A DNA stretch of 64,000 nt, taken from contig NZ_JACNYL010000003.1 of NCBI RefSeq assembly GCF_014692525.1, forward strand, positions 1-64,000. The letters are read 5' to 3'. Position 1 is the first letter of the stretch, and each line of letters begins with the position of its first letter. The translations under genes were made by a program, and so were the position numbers. Shown piece by piece: positions 1 to 9,034 of this stretch. The notes under the pieces were generated by a model. That model made no database searches, had not been told where the DNA came from, and saw only the letters and a program-made list of their open reading frames with translations. This DNA is from Sphingobacterium chuzhouense. Its GTDB lineage: Bacteria; Bacteroidota; Bacteroidia; Sphingobacteriales; Sphingobacteriaceae.

Positions 1-274
1 ATTGTTGTTCCGTATCACTGGCATCAACTGGTTGTACAGGTGCACCGACTGCCTGTCCCTCTTCATCCTCTCCACTGGCTGTTCCTTCCTCAAAGACGAG
101 ATCGTCCGGAATCTCCAACAGGGTATCACTTCCAGTAGAAGCACGCCCATCATCTGCCCGGCTCTCTTTAAATTCGATCCCATCGGATGAGATCAGCGTA
201 TCCGCCTCTTGTCCGAATATGATTAGGGGAATCATCAAGACTAAACTTATAAGAAATTTACGTATGCTATTCAT
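1..274 (-). CDS. exported protein, N-terminal fragment (runs off the left edge)
   Basis: An open minus-strand frame begins at the ATG at 274 and stays open to the window edge (91 codons). It starts with a clear signal peptide: a short basic n-region (MNSIRKF), a hydrophobic stretch (LISLVLMIPLIIFG) and then a soluble part that is very acidic and rich in Ser, Thr and Asp. The visible part resembles a low-complexity linker behind a signal peptide, so the protein is probably secreted or in the envelope. No family can be named because the body of the protein lies outside the window. It is co-directional with the cysteine-synthase-family gene, which ends 22 bases before it, so the two may form a transcription unit. 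Confidence 0.6.
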   Translation of the reverse strand, partial: MNSIRKFLISLVLMIPLIIFGQEADTLISSDGIEFKESRADDGRASTGSDTLLEIPDDLVFEEGTASGEDEEGQAVGAPVQPVDASDTEQQ

Positions 275-296
275 ACACTTTGTTTTTTTGAAAAAA

Positions 297-1382
297 TTAT
301 GAAAGTGGAGCAGATGTTGGAAGTGATATAAGAGGCTGCGTTAGACGACTAATGGGATGGAACCCATCAAACGCTACGTCTGTCGTAATAAATCCATCCC
401 GAACAGGCTCTTCTTTAACCAAATCTGTACTTAAATATTTTTTATTGTCGTCACATAGGAGCGTTACAACCGTTGCATCGGGTCCCAGCTGCTCTTTCAG
501 TTTAATTGCCCCTATCACGTTTGCTCCAGATGATATACCCACCGCGAGCCCTAACTGTTTTGCCAGTTTTTGCGCCATGAGGATAGAATCACCGTCAGAA
601 GCTTGAATGACTTCGTCCAATTGATCAAGTTTAACAATAGCAGGAATAAATTCATCTGAAATCCCCTGTATACGGTGTGAGCCTACTTTATATCCCGTTG
701 TTAAGGTCGGGCTTTCGGCAGGCTCTAACGGATGCACCTTCACAGCAGGATTTATTCGTCGGAGATAACTTCCAACCCCCATTACCGTACCTCCTGTTCC
801 GACGCCGGCCACAAATGCGTCTGCTGTTTTCCCAATCGATTCCAGTTGCGATGCAATTTCCCGTCCGGTAGTCAACTCGTGCGCTTCGGCGTTATACTGA
901 TTTTCAAACTGACGTGGAAGAAAGACACCGCCCTTTGCAGCCAACTCCTCACTCAAACGGATACTACCGAGAAATCCTCCCTCCTCTTTACTGACTAACT
1001 GTATATCCGCACCCATACTCTTGATAATATCAATACGCTCTTTACTAAGCCAATTGGGCATCATAATCTTAACCCGATGTCCCAACGCCTTGCCAATAGC
1101 GGAAAACGCTATCCCGGTGTTTCCACTCGTAGCTTCGACAATCATATCATCCGGACGTATTGCACAGTTCATATAGGCTTTATAAAGAATGTACAAAGCC
1201 ATCCTATCTTTGATACTACCTGTTAAATTGTAATTTTCACACTTCACGTAAATCATTCCGGGTCTACCTTGGTAAACATATTGTAAAGCCAGCATTGGCG
1301 TATTACCCACTAAACACCATAGATGTTTAAATTTACTATCCAGCTTGGGAGACAGACATTTATTAATTACCTCTTCCATCAT
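297..1382 (-). CDS. PLP-dependent cysteine synthase family protein
   Basis: Fold-type II PLP enzyme of the O-acetylserine sulfhydrylase/cystathionine beta-synthase family, about 361 aa. The PLP lysine lies in [11 protein letters not shown], the substrate loop is [11 protein letters not shown], the phosphate-binding glycine loop is [12 protein letters not shown] and the late loop is GISSGANV. All family landmarks are present, so it should be active. The lysine motif is NLTGSIKD instead of the usual NPGGSVKD of CysK, so the true substrate may not be O-acetylserine. I chose the ATG at 1382 (MMEEV); a longer TTG start at 1388 is possible. It is divergent from an Lrp/AsnC gene across about 150 AT-rich bases, which suggests control by that regulator in response to an amino acid. 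Confidence 0.85.
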   Translation of the reverse strand: MMEEVINKCLSPKLDSKFKHLWCLVGNTPMLALQYVYQGRPGMIYVKCENYNLTGSIKDRMALYILYKAYMNCAIRPDDMIVEATSGNTGIAFSAIGKALGHRVKIMMPNWLSKERIDIIKSMGADIQLVSKEEGGFLGSIRLSEELAAKGGVFLPRQFENQYNAEAHELTTGREIASQLESIGKTADAFVAGVGTGGTVMGVGSYLRRINPAVKVHPLEPAESPTLTTGYKVGSHRIQGISDEFIPAIVKLDQLDEVIQASDGDSILMAQKLAKQLGLAVGISSGANVIGAIKLKEQLGPDATVVTLLCDDNKKYLSTDLVKEEPVRDGFITTDVAFDGFHPISRLTQPLISLPTSAPLS

Positions 1383-1533
1383 ATTCAAATTATTATCTTA
1401 CAAAATTTGCATTAAACAAAATAATATTCAACACTTTGATATCATATCAAAAAAAATAATTGAAAATCATATAAAAACAATAATTATTTCATTTTTTTAT
1501 ATCTTTAAAAGATCAAATCAAGAAAAACATATC

Positions 1534-1992
1534 ATGGAACTTGACAATGTAGACATAAAGCTGCTCCGTCTTTTGCAAGAAGACGCGTCGCTCAGCAACA
1601 AAGAACTGTCCTATCATCTTAATAAGTCTATTGCAGCGGTTCACGAACGGGTGAAAAAATTAAAGGCAAACGGATATATAAAACGTACGGTAGCTATATT
1701 GGATCGTGTAAAAGTAGGGATCGACCTCATTTCCTTTTCTCAGGTATTTTTAAAGGCGCATACTGCGGAGGTACTAAATGAATTCGAAAAGGAGGTCGCG
1801 AAATTCCCGGAAGTGATGGAGTGTTACCAGATGGCCGGTTCGTACGATTTTATGCTGCGCATCGCGACAAGAGACATGGAAGCATACCATCAATTTTTAA
1901 GGTATAAACTGGCGGTATTACCACATGTCAATACGGTGCAGACCTATTTTGTACTGTCTGAAACGAAAAGCGAAACAGCTTATCCGATATAA
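1534..1992 (+). CDS. Lrp/AsnC family transcriptional regulator
   Basis: A protein of 152 aa, the usual length for the family. Residues 1-60 form the winged helix-turn-helix (MELDNVDIKLLRLLQ, then ELSYHLNKSIAAVHERVKKL) and residues about 65-145 form the RAM/AsnC ligand-binding domain, with the typical GSYDFMLRIATRDM core. The ATG at 1534 was chosen because it opens the HTH as in all family members; the frame upstream is open but AT-rich and not protein-like. The gene is divergent from the cysteine-synthase-family gene and is probably its local regulator, sensing an amino acid. A strong bidirectional hairpin follows. Confidence 0.9.
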   Translation: MELDNVDIKLLRLLQEDASLSNKELSYHLNKSIAAVHERVKKLKANGYIKRTVAILDRVKVGIDLISFSQVFLKAHTAEVLNEFEKEVAKFPEVMECYQMAGSYDFMLRIATRDMEAYHQFLRYKLAVLPHVNTVQTYFVLSETKSETAYPI

Positions 1993-2003
1993 CTTAAAAA
2001 ATA

Positions 2004-2042
2004 CAAAAGAAGGCACCCTTTTACCAAGAGCACCTTCTTTTG
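2004..2042. terminator. bidirectional intrinsic terminator
   Basis: A perfect 10-bp stem, CAAAAGAAGG at 2004-2013 against CCTTCTTTTG at 2033-2042, closes a loop of 19 bases. It has A-rich and T-rich flanks on both sides. It lies between the convergent Lrp gene (stop 1992) and the M16 peptidase gene (stop 2063), so it can serve both. Confidence 0.8.
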
Positions 2043-2062
2043 CTGGTCAATGATGGATAATC

Positions 2063-5011
2063 TTAGTATCCGAATATTTCTTCGAGGCTTAACTTCGTAA
2101 GTTTTCCAATAGTACCAAGCTGTTCATCCGTAATATTTTTCTCGGAGGCGACAATACAATATGTATACGGCTTATTAGCCAACTCCGTTTGATGAACTTT
2201 TTCGATATCGGTGAACCCCATCGTTTTCACCCGGCTATACCAATCTTTGCGACGGTCGTAGTCGATACCCTTTTTAAGATTTTGCAGGTAACTAAAGATA
2301 ACAGCATCCTTTTTGATCCGTTGCGTTTCGATATCGCTGAGGAAGCTTTTCTTGGCGGTATTAAATGCTTTCTCTGAACGTGGCAACGTATTCAACAGTG
2401 CATTCATCCCTTCTACGGCCTCACGGATTTTGTCAGATTGCGTACCGATGAACGCAGACACTGTAAAAGGATCTTCCTTCTTTGCCGGGGATGAATAGGT
2501 TGCATAGGTCGTATAGGCCAACCCTTTTGCTTCGCGTAGGTTTTGAAACACGATGGATCCCATTCCTCCACCAAAGTAACTGTTAAACAAGGCTACACTC
2601 GCCTCTTTATCAGCCTGATAGTCGCTTCCTTTTCTATACCAGCTGATATCTGCCTGTACCATGTCATAATTTGCGAAAAGCACAGTGTTTTCCGTTTGAT
2701 CTAAACGAGTATACTGGCGTTTAGCAGGTATACTTTTATAAGAGTCCGATGATTTGTGATACTGCCCCAATTCGGCTGTATATTGCTTCAAACTCAAGGG
2801 GCTGTACGCAATAACTTTGTGCTCGTAACTGAACAGATCATGAAGCAGAGTTATCAATTGATCCCCCGTTATAGCTTCTAATTCTGCTGTAGAGAGCTGA
2901 TCGTTGAAAGGATTTTTAGCCCCGTAAGCCGCATAGCTCATCAAACCTTGCATAATATTGCGCTTGTTGGTTTTATTGTTTTGGCGCTCCTGTAACACAT
3001 CCTTTTTGAGATTATCCAAGGCCGCTTGGTCTACTTTACAATTCTTTAGCAAATCCGTTAACAATAACATCGCCTCGCGATAGTTTTCCTGTAGACCGGT
3101 TAGCGTAATACGAGTTTCTTCGTTGCTTATATTAATGCTGTAATTACTGGCTAATTTGTAGAAAGCTTCCTGTACCTGGGCCGCGGTCATCTTGTCGGTA
3201 CCGAGATAGGAAAGATAATTCCCAGCTAAAGGCAGCAACTTGTCGTTCCAGCTTCCCATGTCGATAAGAAATGTTTGCCGGAAAAGCTGATTATCTTTAT
3301 TCTGAACATAGAGGACATCTGCTTTACCTGCTTTTGCCTGCTGGATATCGCGCTTGTAGTCTAACCATTCAGGCTCGACAGGTAAGGATGGCATTGCAGC
3401 AATCTCGTTTAAATACGCAGATTGTTTGTCTGCATTGGTATGCACCGAGGTAATCGGTGGTTTTTCTACTTTAACGATATCACCGGCCTCGCCCTGTCTT
3501 TTGTTGACAGCAACATAGTTGTCCCTAAAGAATGTTTTAGCGAATTCAACAATTTCATCTTTGGTGATTTTAGCAAGTGCATCAAGATAACCTACTTCTC
3601 GATCCCAACCGGCACTCTTCGTTTGGATAAAATCAGTAACCAGGTGCTGAGTGCGCGCTGTGTTGTTATCCAAACCCTGCAAAAAGGATAGTGTGCTATT
3701 CGCACGTATGGCTTCTATTAAAGATGCATCGAATTCTCCCCTCTTCAATAACTCGATTTGTTCCAGCAACAGCGAGCGCACTTCTACCAGTGTCTGACCT
3801 TGCTTCGGATAGCCAAAGAGCGTAAAGAATCCATAGTCTTTTTGTTGATTCAAATTCGCACCTGCTCCCAATACAAGCTGTTTTTGGGATAAATTTAGAT
3901 CGATTAACCCAGCTTTCCCGTTCGATAGCAATGAGGACGTCACATCGGCCAACAACGCCTCCCGACTCGTGCTCTTACCCACACGGTACCCCATCATCAT
4001 GTACTGTGCACTTGGCCCGAAGACATCGAGAACGGCGGACTCTTGTATCGGATCCTCTAAAATATCGCTATCGGATACAGCGGTACCAGACGGAAACGCG
4101 CCAAAATAGTGGTCCACTTTCTTAATCATGTCATCCGAATTGAAATCTCCTGCTAGTACAATAGCCATATTGTTGGCTACGTAATAGGTATCATAAAATG
4201 AACGTATCACTTTTAGGGATGGATTTTTAAGATGCTCTACAGTTCCCAATGTGGTCTGCTGTCCGTAGTTCGTTTTTGGAAAAAGTTTAGCCAACAGTAC
4301 TTCAAAGGCACGTCTGCCATCGTTGTCTATGCTCATGTTCTTTTCCTCATAGACGGTCTCGAGTTCGGTATGGAAAAGCCTGAAAACAGGATATCGGAAA
4401 CGCTCGGCCTGTATCATCAAAAATTTGTCGATTGAGCTCGAAGGAATATCTTCTTTGTAAACGGTTTCATTAAACCAAGTGTGCGCATTGGTACCCTGCG
4501 AACCGATCGTCGACATCAGTTTATCATACTCATTTGCTATAGAGTAACGGGAAGCCTCTACAGATAGGCTGTCAATCTCCTTGTAAATTGATCGACGTTT
4601 AGCGACATCGGTTTCCTGTGTATAGGCTTCATACAGTTCTTCGATTTCATCTAATAACACCTTTTCTGATGCCCAGTCGGATGTTCCGATTTTATCGGTG
4701 CCTTTGAATAAAAGATGCTCCAGATAATGGGCTAATCCTGTATGGGTAGCAGGATCGTTGTTACTGCCGGCACGTACAGCAATCTGAGCCGTTACCCGGG
4801 GCTCGATTGCATTTTCGGTGAGGATAACCGTAAATCCATTTTTCAATGTATAAAAACGGGTATTCATCGGATCATTACTGACATAACGGTACTTATATCC
4901 GGCAGCTTCTGCCTCTTCCCATTTGTGTGTTTTCTGTGCAACAGCGGGCAAGAAAGAGTTCAGACCTATGAAAAGGATACAGATACGGAAAAAACTATGT
5001 TTGATATTCAT
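2063..5011 (-). CDS. M16 family zinc metallopeptidase, exported
   Basis: A protein of 982 aa with a signal peptide (hydrophobic residues 8-25, ending AVAQ), so it is periplasmic or at the outer membrane. The inverted zinc motif HxxEH is present as HYLEH (H95, E98, H99), and the downstream glutamate cluster ETVYEEKN near residue 225 supplies the third ligand. The length fits the four-domain insulinase/pitrilysin architecture: a catalytic M16 half, then an M16_C half without HxxEH that completes the clamshell. It should degrade short peptides. It lies 24 bases downstream of the DsbD-N-like gene on the same strand and is probably cotranscribed with it. Confidence 0.92.
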   Translation of the reverse strand: MNIKHSFFRICILFIGLNSFLPAVAQKTHKWEEAEAAGYKYRYVSNDPMNTRFYTLKNGFTVILTENAIEPRVTAQIAVRAGSNNDPATHTGLAHYLEHLLFKGTDKIGTSDWASEKVLLDEIEELYEAYTQETDVAKRRSIYKEIDSLSVEASRYSIANEYDKLMSTIGSQGTNAHTWFNETVYKEDIPSSSIDKFLMIQAERFRYPVFRLFHTELETVYEEKNMSIDNDGRRAFEVLLAKLFPKTNYGQQTTLGTVEHLKNPSLKVIRSFYDTYYVANNMAIVLAGDFNSDDMIKKVDHYFGAFPSGTAVSDSDILEDPIQESAVLDVFGPSAQYMMMGYRVGKSTSREALLADVTSSLLSNGKAGLIDLNLSQKQLVLGAGANLNQQKDYGFFTLFGYPKQGQTLVEVRSLLLEQIELLKRGEFDASLIEAIRANSTLSFLQGLDNNTARTQHLVTDFIQTKSAGWDREVGYLDALAKITKDEIVEFAKTFFRDNYVAVNKRQGEAGDIVKVEKPPITSVHTNADKQSAYLNEIAAMPSLPVEPEWLDYKRDIQQAKAGKADVLYVQNKDNQLFRQTFLIDMGSWNDKLLPLAGNYLSYLGTDKMTAAQVQEAFYKLASNYSINISNEETRITLTGLQENYREAMLLLTDLLKNCKVDQAALDNLKKDVLQERQNNKTNKRNIMQGLMSYAAYGAKNPFNDQLSTAELEAITGDQLITLLHDLFSYEHKVIAYSPLSLKQYTAELGQYHKSSDSYKSIPAKRQYTRLDQTENTVLFANYDMVQADISWYRKGSDYQADKEASVALFNSYFGGGMGSIVFQNLREAKGLAYTTYATYSSPAKKEDPFTVSAFIGTQSDKIREAVEGMNALLNTLPRSEKAFNTAKKSFLSDIETQRIKKDAVIFSYLQNLKKGIDYDRRKDWYSRVKTMGFTDIEKVHQTELANKPYTYCIVASEKNITDEQLGTIGKLTKLSLEEIFGY

Positions 5012-5035
5012 TGCAATTTATTTAAAAAACGGAAT

Positions 5036-5482
5036 CTATTTTACAGTGATTGCGAATGTCTTCTCATCTGGAGGGAGGCATTGCTTATCGTTACAGACCA
5101 TAAATTCGACTGCGCCTTTGATGACCGTCTGACCCTTTTTCAGCTTTATTTTTTGCTGAAAAACCACCTCTTTACTGAAATATAGAACCTGCATATCAAA
5201 AGTCTTTTCAAACTTCTTGTTAGGTGTCGGTTCCAGTACCTTCCCTACAAGTTGATAATCACTTGACGGCGTAAAACTGAACGATGTTGGAACAGGACCG
5301 CCATCACCCACATGTTGCGAGTAAATATTCCAACCATTATCGATGGTAGCCTTGAGAAAGAGCACTACGTCCTCTTCCCCTGTCTTCTTAGCAGCAAAAG
5401 TCCATTTAACAGGATCGAAGATCTGTGCCTGTACCACACCTAGTGTTAATACGGCAGCTATCATTAATATCAACTTTTTCAT
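5036..5482 (-). CDS. secreted DsbD N-terminal-domain-like protein
   Basis: A protein of 148 aa when started at the ATG at 5482, which gives a proper signal peptide (MKKLILMIAAVLTLGVVQAQ). The mature part is an immunoglobulin-like beta domain of the DsbD-alpha family (PF11412 type): FDPVKWTFAAKK, GWNIYSQH, and near the end VEFMVCNDKQCLPP. The two cysteines of CNDKQC sit where DsbD-alpha has its redox pair. The upstream in-frame start at 5530 would bury the signal peptide and was rejected. In Bacteroidota such stand-alone domains are found beside thiol-reductase or protease genes; here the neighbour is the M16 peptidase. A role in periplasmic thiol handling is inferred. Confidence 0.75.
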   Translation of the reverse strand: MKKLILMIAAVLTLGVVQAQIFDPVKWTFAAKKTGEEDVVLFLKATIDNGWNIYSQHVGDGGPVPTSFSFTPSSDYQLVGKVLEPTPNKKFEKTFDMQVLYFSKEVVFQQKIKLKKGQTVIKGAVEFMVCNDKQCLPPDEKTFAITVK

Positions 5483-5678
5483 ATATAAATTTTTTTTACC
5501 AAACTTCTTAATAAAGTAAATTATTATCAATAGACATGATCATTTTCAATAAAATTTTCGGTTTTGCAGGTGTTATTCCATTATTTTCTTGTTTAACCAA
5601 TTTAATTATGTCTTAATCTATATAAATTCATTTGGTAATTTAGTTTTATCACCTTCTTGCGAATATACGCCGTCAATA

Positions 5679-5879
5679 ATGACCATCCGTGTCCGGTATT
5701 TATCTCTAGCCATTTTCAATAGAATAATATTTACCACATTTTGTTGCGCACTATCAGGGCTCCTATTCCTCTATATGATCAAGTGGGATTGGTCAATTTT
5801 CATTATCCCAGCATTGATGGCATTGAGCGTGTCGCTCACGGGCGAGCAAAAGAAAATACCAGTTCCATCGAATCGGTAA
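5679..5879 (+). CDS. possible small two-helix membrane protein (doubtful)
   Basis: A frame of 66 codons codes for a peptide with two hydrophobic stretches (about IIFTTFCCALSGLLFLYMI and WSIFIIPALMALSVSL) joined by a short KWDW turn. I do not recognise it. Its last 15 codons overlap the 3' end of the opposing broken gene, and no convincing ribosome-binding site is visible. It may be chance or the remnant of a larger gene. The rest of 5483-5836 is AT-rich and shows nothing else that I can support. Confidence 0.25.
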   Translation: MTIRVRYLSLAIFNRIIFTTFCCALSGLLFLYMIKWDWSIFIIPALMALSVSLTGEQKKIPVPSNR

Positions 5880-6599
5880 GGCTATTGATTTCTTTCGATA
5901 TTCGACCGGTAAGCATATTCATGAATTTTTTGCTATTGAAATTCATATAAATTAATAATTGTTCTAAAGGAGAAAAACAATCGTAATCAGCCTCAGACCA
6001 ATTTATCTCTTGCAATCCTTTTACCAGCTGCTTCTTATACAGGACTACTCGAAAAGTTAGTTCGTAATGATAGTTTTTCGATTTAAAAAAATGGTTCATC
6101 CTATCTAAAATCATCCGGGCAACGGCGTCATTATTTGACAGATGTCTTAGGGCTTTAACTTTCTCTTTTAGCTCTTGTTTTGTTATTGTGAAGTATGTGA
6201 TTGGTACACGATCTCGAGACTGATATATTTAAAGAATCGCGTTTCAAAAAAAGAAAATAGTTCATCAATAGCGGCAACCAACTTCTTATATATTCGGTCT
6301 ACAAAATCAATATTCGGAAGATCCCTTCTGTTGTCAATCAGCTGATCCAAAAGAATAATTAGGGAAGAATGGTATTTTCTCACTAAAAGATTGGTTTCGT
6401 CCTCATTATTTAGAGAAAAAACGACGTTGTTTATTAAGATTTGGAGATTTGTTTTTTCAGTTTCGATTCGATTTACAATAGCGTTGTATTGTGATTCCGT
6501 AATTTTCTGACAATCGGCTTTATAGGGGTTAAGCGTAACGGTAATCAGGAAATCTATCCAGTGTAAAGGGTATTCTTCAACGTTTTGAAATTTAACCAT
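5836..6599 (-). pseudogene. unknown Bacteroidota protein, broken by a frameshift
   Basis: Two minus-strand frames together look like one protein of about 250 aa. The first runs from the ATG at 6599 to a stop at 6183 (138 aa, ending after TRFFKYISLEIV). The second is open from 6228 down to 5836 and reads on naturally from near there: RDRVPITYFTITKQELKEK, then a helical part and PLEQLLIYMNFNSKKF. The change from one frame to the other lies between about 6190 and 6228, so a single indel is enough. The family is a cytosolic, mostly helical hypothetical that I associate with mobile elements of this phylum; no function is known to me. RteC was considered but its WTGSK-type motif is absent. Confidence 0.6.
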
Positions 6600-6747
6600 A
6601 GTGTTTTACTCTCAATGTTAACACAACTCCGTTGTTTGATATGGTATCATTCATGTAAAAAATAGTTCTTTTTGACCTTTCGTGATCCTACCTAAATAAT
6701 ACCATAACAAGCACATATACTACCTCATAATCAGATGTAATCCAGTG

Positions 6748-6755
6748 TATTTTTG
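6748..6755 (+). promoter_or_regulatory. putative Bacteroidota -7 promoter box
   Basis: The sequence TATTTTTG matches the TAnnTTTG -7 consensus of the phylum and lies 16 bases before the ATG of the 40-aa oxidase subunit, the first gene of the long plus-strand run. A clear -33 TTTG element at the expected spacing is not visible, so this is a weak call. Confidence 0.4.
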
Positions 6756-6771
6756 TACAAAATTTAGGCTG

Positions 6772-6894
6772 ATGAAAGATAAACAAGAACAAGAATTTAA
6801 GCCTTACGGCACCATTGTATTCATGACTTTACTATTGCTCTTAACCGCAGTAGTATGGTTTAGTGTATACTATATTCAAATTGATAGAGCATAA
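6772..6894 (+). CDS. small cytochrome oxidase subunit IIa-like membrane peptide (40 aa)
   Basis: A reading frame of 40 codons (MKDKQEQEFKPYGT, then one transmembrane helix of about VFMTLLLLLTAVVWFSVYYI, ending QIDRA). It stops 6 bases before the start of the CuA subunit II gene. Size, single helix and position match the subunit IIa of ba3-type oxidases (34 aa in Thermus), which takes the place of the first transmembrane helix missing from the short subunit II. It is too short for most gene callers. The assignment rests on position and topology, not on a diagnostic motif. Confidence 0.65.
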   Translation: MKDKQEQEFKPYGTIVFMTLLLLLTAVVWFSVYYIQIDRA

Positions 6895-6900
6895 AGTGTT

Positions 6901-7338
6901 ATGGATAAATATGAACTAAGAGCTATTGTATTAAGTGGTGGACTGTTGTCTGTATTCTTCTTTGCAGTATTATACAATTCCTATAGCCGTAAAATAGATA
7001 TGCCCACCTGTATCCCTTTCGACAAGACATTTGAAGAATCAAAGGTTAAAGAAATTGACAAAGGGCTTTATGAAATCTATCTGGTTGCACGCATGTGGAC
7101 ATTTGATCCAGAGGAAATCGAAATTCCGGCAGGTTCCACCGTAGATTTTTACCTGACGTCAATCGATGTTGTACATGGTTTCCATATCAACGAAAAGGGA
7201 GTAAACATGATGGCCGTCCCGGGGAGTATCAATAAGATAACAACCCGTTTTGAACAACCGGGCATATACCGCTTTGTGTGCAACGAGTTCTGTGGTACAG
7301 GGCATCAGAACATGGCCGGAACTATTATAGTGAAATAA
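6901..7338 (+). CDS. cytochrome c oxidase subunit II, ba3 type (CuA)
   Basis: A protein of 145 aa with one N-terminal membrane anchor (AIVLSGGLLSVFFFAVLY) followed by a cupredoxin domain. The dinuclear CuA ligands are all visible: His in VVHGFHINEKG, then CNEFCGTGHQNM, which gives C-x3-C, His and Met. The short single-helix form is that of family-B (ba3) oxidases. It accepts electrons from cytochrome c and passes them to subunit I, encoded 13 bases downstream. The membrane-bound cytochrome c of the same cluster is the likely donor. Confidence 0.93.
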   Translation: MDKYELRAIVLSGGLLSVFFFAVLYNSYSRKIDMPTCIPFDKTFEESKVKEIDKGLYEIYLVARMWTFDPEEIEIPAGSTVDFYLTSIDVVHGFHINEKGVNMMAVPGSINKITTRFEQPGIYRFVCNEFCGTGHQNMAGTIIVK

Positions 7339-7351
7339 GAAAAAAGTTAAA

Positions 7352-9034
7352 ATGACAATCAGCAGACCGTTAAAAACAACATTATTACTTGGGTTAACTA
7401 TGCCTATGAGCCTCTTTATCTTAGGGGTTTACAATGGTGTGATGCAGACCCTTTATCGCGCCGGCGTCCTACAGCAACATGATGTGGCTGGAATAAACTA
7501 TTATCAAGGATTGACTATGCATGGCGTCATCAACGCTATCGTTCTGACGACATTCTTTGCGGTCATTTTCGGCCATTACACCATCGTTCATTATCTAAGA
7601 AAAGAACCTCCAAAATGGTCATATATTACCTCCATTGTTTTCATGATTACTGGTTCGGTTATAGCTTTAGTAGTTATGGTCTTGGGCAAAGCATCTGTTC
7701 TATATACTTTTTACGCTCCGCTGCAAGCAGCCCCGCTCTTTTATATAGGTACGGCAATGTTAATTATAGGCAGTTGGATCGCGTTTGCAGGATGGGTGCC
7801 GTTATGGTTTGAGTGGAAAAGGGAAAACCCATTGAGTAAAATGCCGATTGCGATCCTGGGCACCTTTGTGAACTTTACCATGTGGTTTATGGCCAGTATT
7901 CCGGTCATATATGAACTTTTGGCATTGCTTACCCCATGGGCTATGGGGATTAGGGAAAAAATCAATGTTCCGGAGACAAGAACCCTATTTTGGATGTTTG
8001 GCCATCCATTGGTTTATTTTTGGATACTTCCGGCCTATATAGGTTACTATACCATGCTTCCTAAAATTGCAGGGGGAAAATTATACTCTGGCAATGCCGC
8101 CAGATTAGCGTTCCTCCTTTTTCTTATTCTTTCCACTCCCGTAGGCGTGCATCACCAATTCAGTGAGGGTGGTATTTCTCCAAGCATAAAACTTTGGGTC
8201 AGTATCTTGACTTTCGGTGTGTCGTTGCCAAGTTTTATGACTGCATTCACCGTTGGAGCATCCTTGGAATATGCAGGAAAAAAACGTGGGGCAAAAGGGG
8301 TATTCCAATGGATGGCAAGATTACCTTGGTTCAGAAAGGACAATTATCTTTTTGGCTATTTTATATGTGGCCTTATCCTATTTATTTTTGGTGGACTTTC
8401 GGGTATCGTAAACGGTTCATACACGTTAAATCAATTGGTGCATAATACAGGATGGGTGCCGGGGCATTTCCATCTTACTGTCGCTGGGCCATCTATCCTG
8501 TTCATTCTCGGTTTGACATTGTACATGTTTAATCATGTATCAGGAAAACCACTCAAACATCGAGCAACGGCCACTATAATCCCATACTTATGGACCATCG
8601 GTGTAGCTATGTTGGCACATGGGCTCATGGCAGGTGGATTGATGGGTGAGCCAAGGAGGACCAATATGGGGTTGACATACACCAATCCTGAAAGCCATTT
8701 ATTCAATAGTGCCTGGGTTCCCTCTAGTACCATGACAATGCTTGGTGGAATTATAATGGGCACAGCTGCACTCCTATATTTTGTCATCTTTTTTAGGATG
8801 GCCTTTAGCAGACCGACAACTACCCCCAAAATAGAAATGATCGAATCGGAAGAATTGCATATTGAAAAACCAATCCCCTTGTTGCTGAATATGAGGCCAT
8901 GGATAATCCTTGCTATAATATTGGTGGCAAGTACCTACTATCCCTCATTCAAAGAGGTCTTTAAGTACAGCAAACCTGTCGATAATAGGTTCGACATGGA
9001 AAATCCGGCTAATCTGAATAGGAACAATGAATAA
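7352..9034 (+). CDS. heme-copper oxidase subunit I, ba3 type
   Basis: A protein of 560 aa with about 13 transmembrane helices, the catalytic subunit that reduces oxygen and pumps protons. Ligands seen: the low-spin heme His in GLTMHGVINAI, CuB His and the cross-link Tyr in GHPLVYFWILPAYIG, the two CuB His in VGVHHQF, and the two heme ligands in GHFHLTVAGP. The YFWILPAYIGYY pattern and the short subunit II place it in family B (ba3), which has high oxygen affinity and uses only a K-type proton channel. Its stop overlaps the start of the sco gene by a few bases, so translation is coupled. Confidence 0.95.
   Translation: MTISRPLKTTLLLGLTMPMSLFILGVYNGVMQTLYRAGVLQQHDVAGINYYQGLTMHGVINAIVLTTFFAVIFGHYTIVHYLRKEPPKWSYITSIVFMITGSVIALVVMVLGKASVLYTFYAPLQAAPLFYIGTAMLIIGSWIAFAGWVPLWFEWKRENPLSKMPIAILGTFVNFTMWFMASIPVIYELLALLTPWAMGIREKINVPETRTLFWMFGHPLVYFWILPAYIGYYTMLPKIAGGKLYSGNAARLAFLLFLILSTPVGVHHQFSEGGISPSIKLWVSILTFGVSLPSFMTAFTVGASLEYAGKKRGAKGVFQWMARLPWFRKDNYLFGYFICGLILFIFGGLSGIVNGSYTLNQLVHNTGWVPGHFHLTVAGPSILFILGLTLYMFNHVSGKPLKHRATATIIPYLWTIGVAMLAHGLMAGGLMGEPRRTNMGLTYTNPESHLFNSAWVPSSTMTMLGGIIMGTAALLYFVIFFRMAFSRPTTTPKIEMIESEELHIEKPIPLLLNMRPWIILAIILVASTYYPSFKEVFKYSKPVDNRFDMENPANLNRNNE

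Noticed and set aside
4742..5185. A 147-aa plus-strand protein over the start of the M16 gene
   Set aside because: It lies antisense to two well-supported genes and has no domain or codon signal.
5836..6599. RteC-type tetracycline/conjugation regulator
   Set aside because: Size and the mobile-element setting fit, but the family's WTGSK-LIELIYAL core cannot be found; only a loose LEQLLIYMNF resemblance exists.
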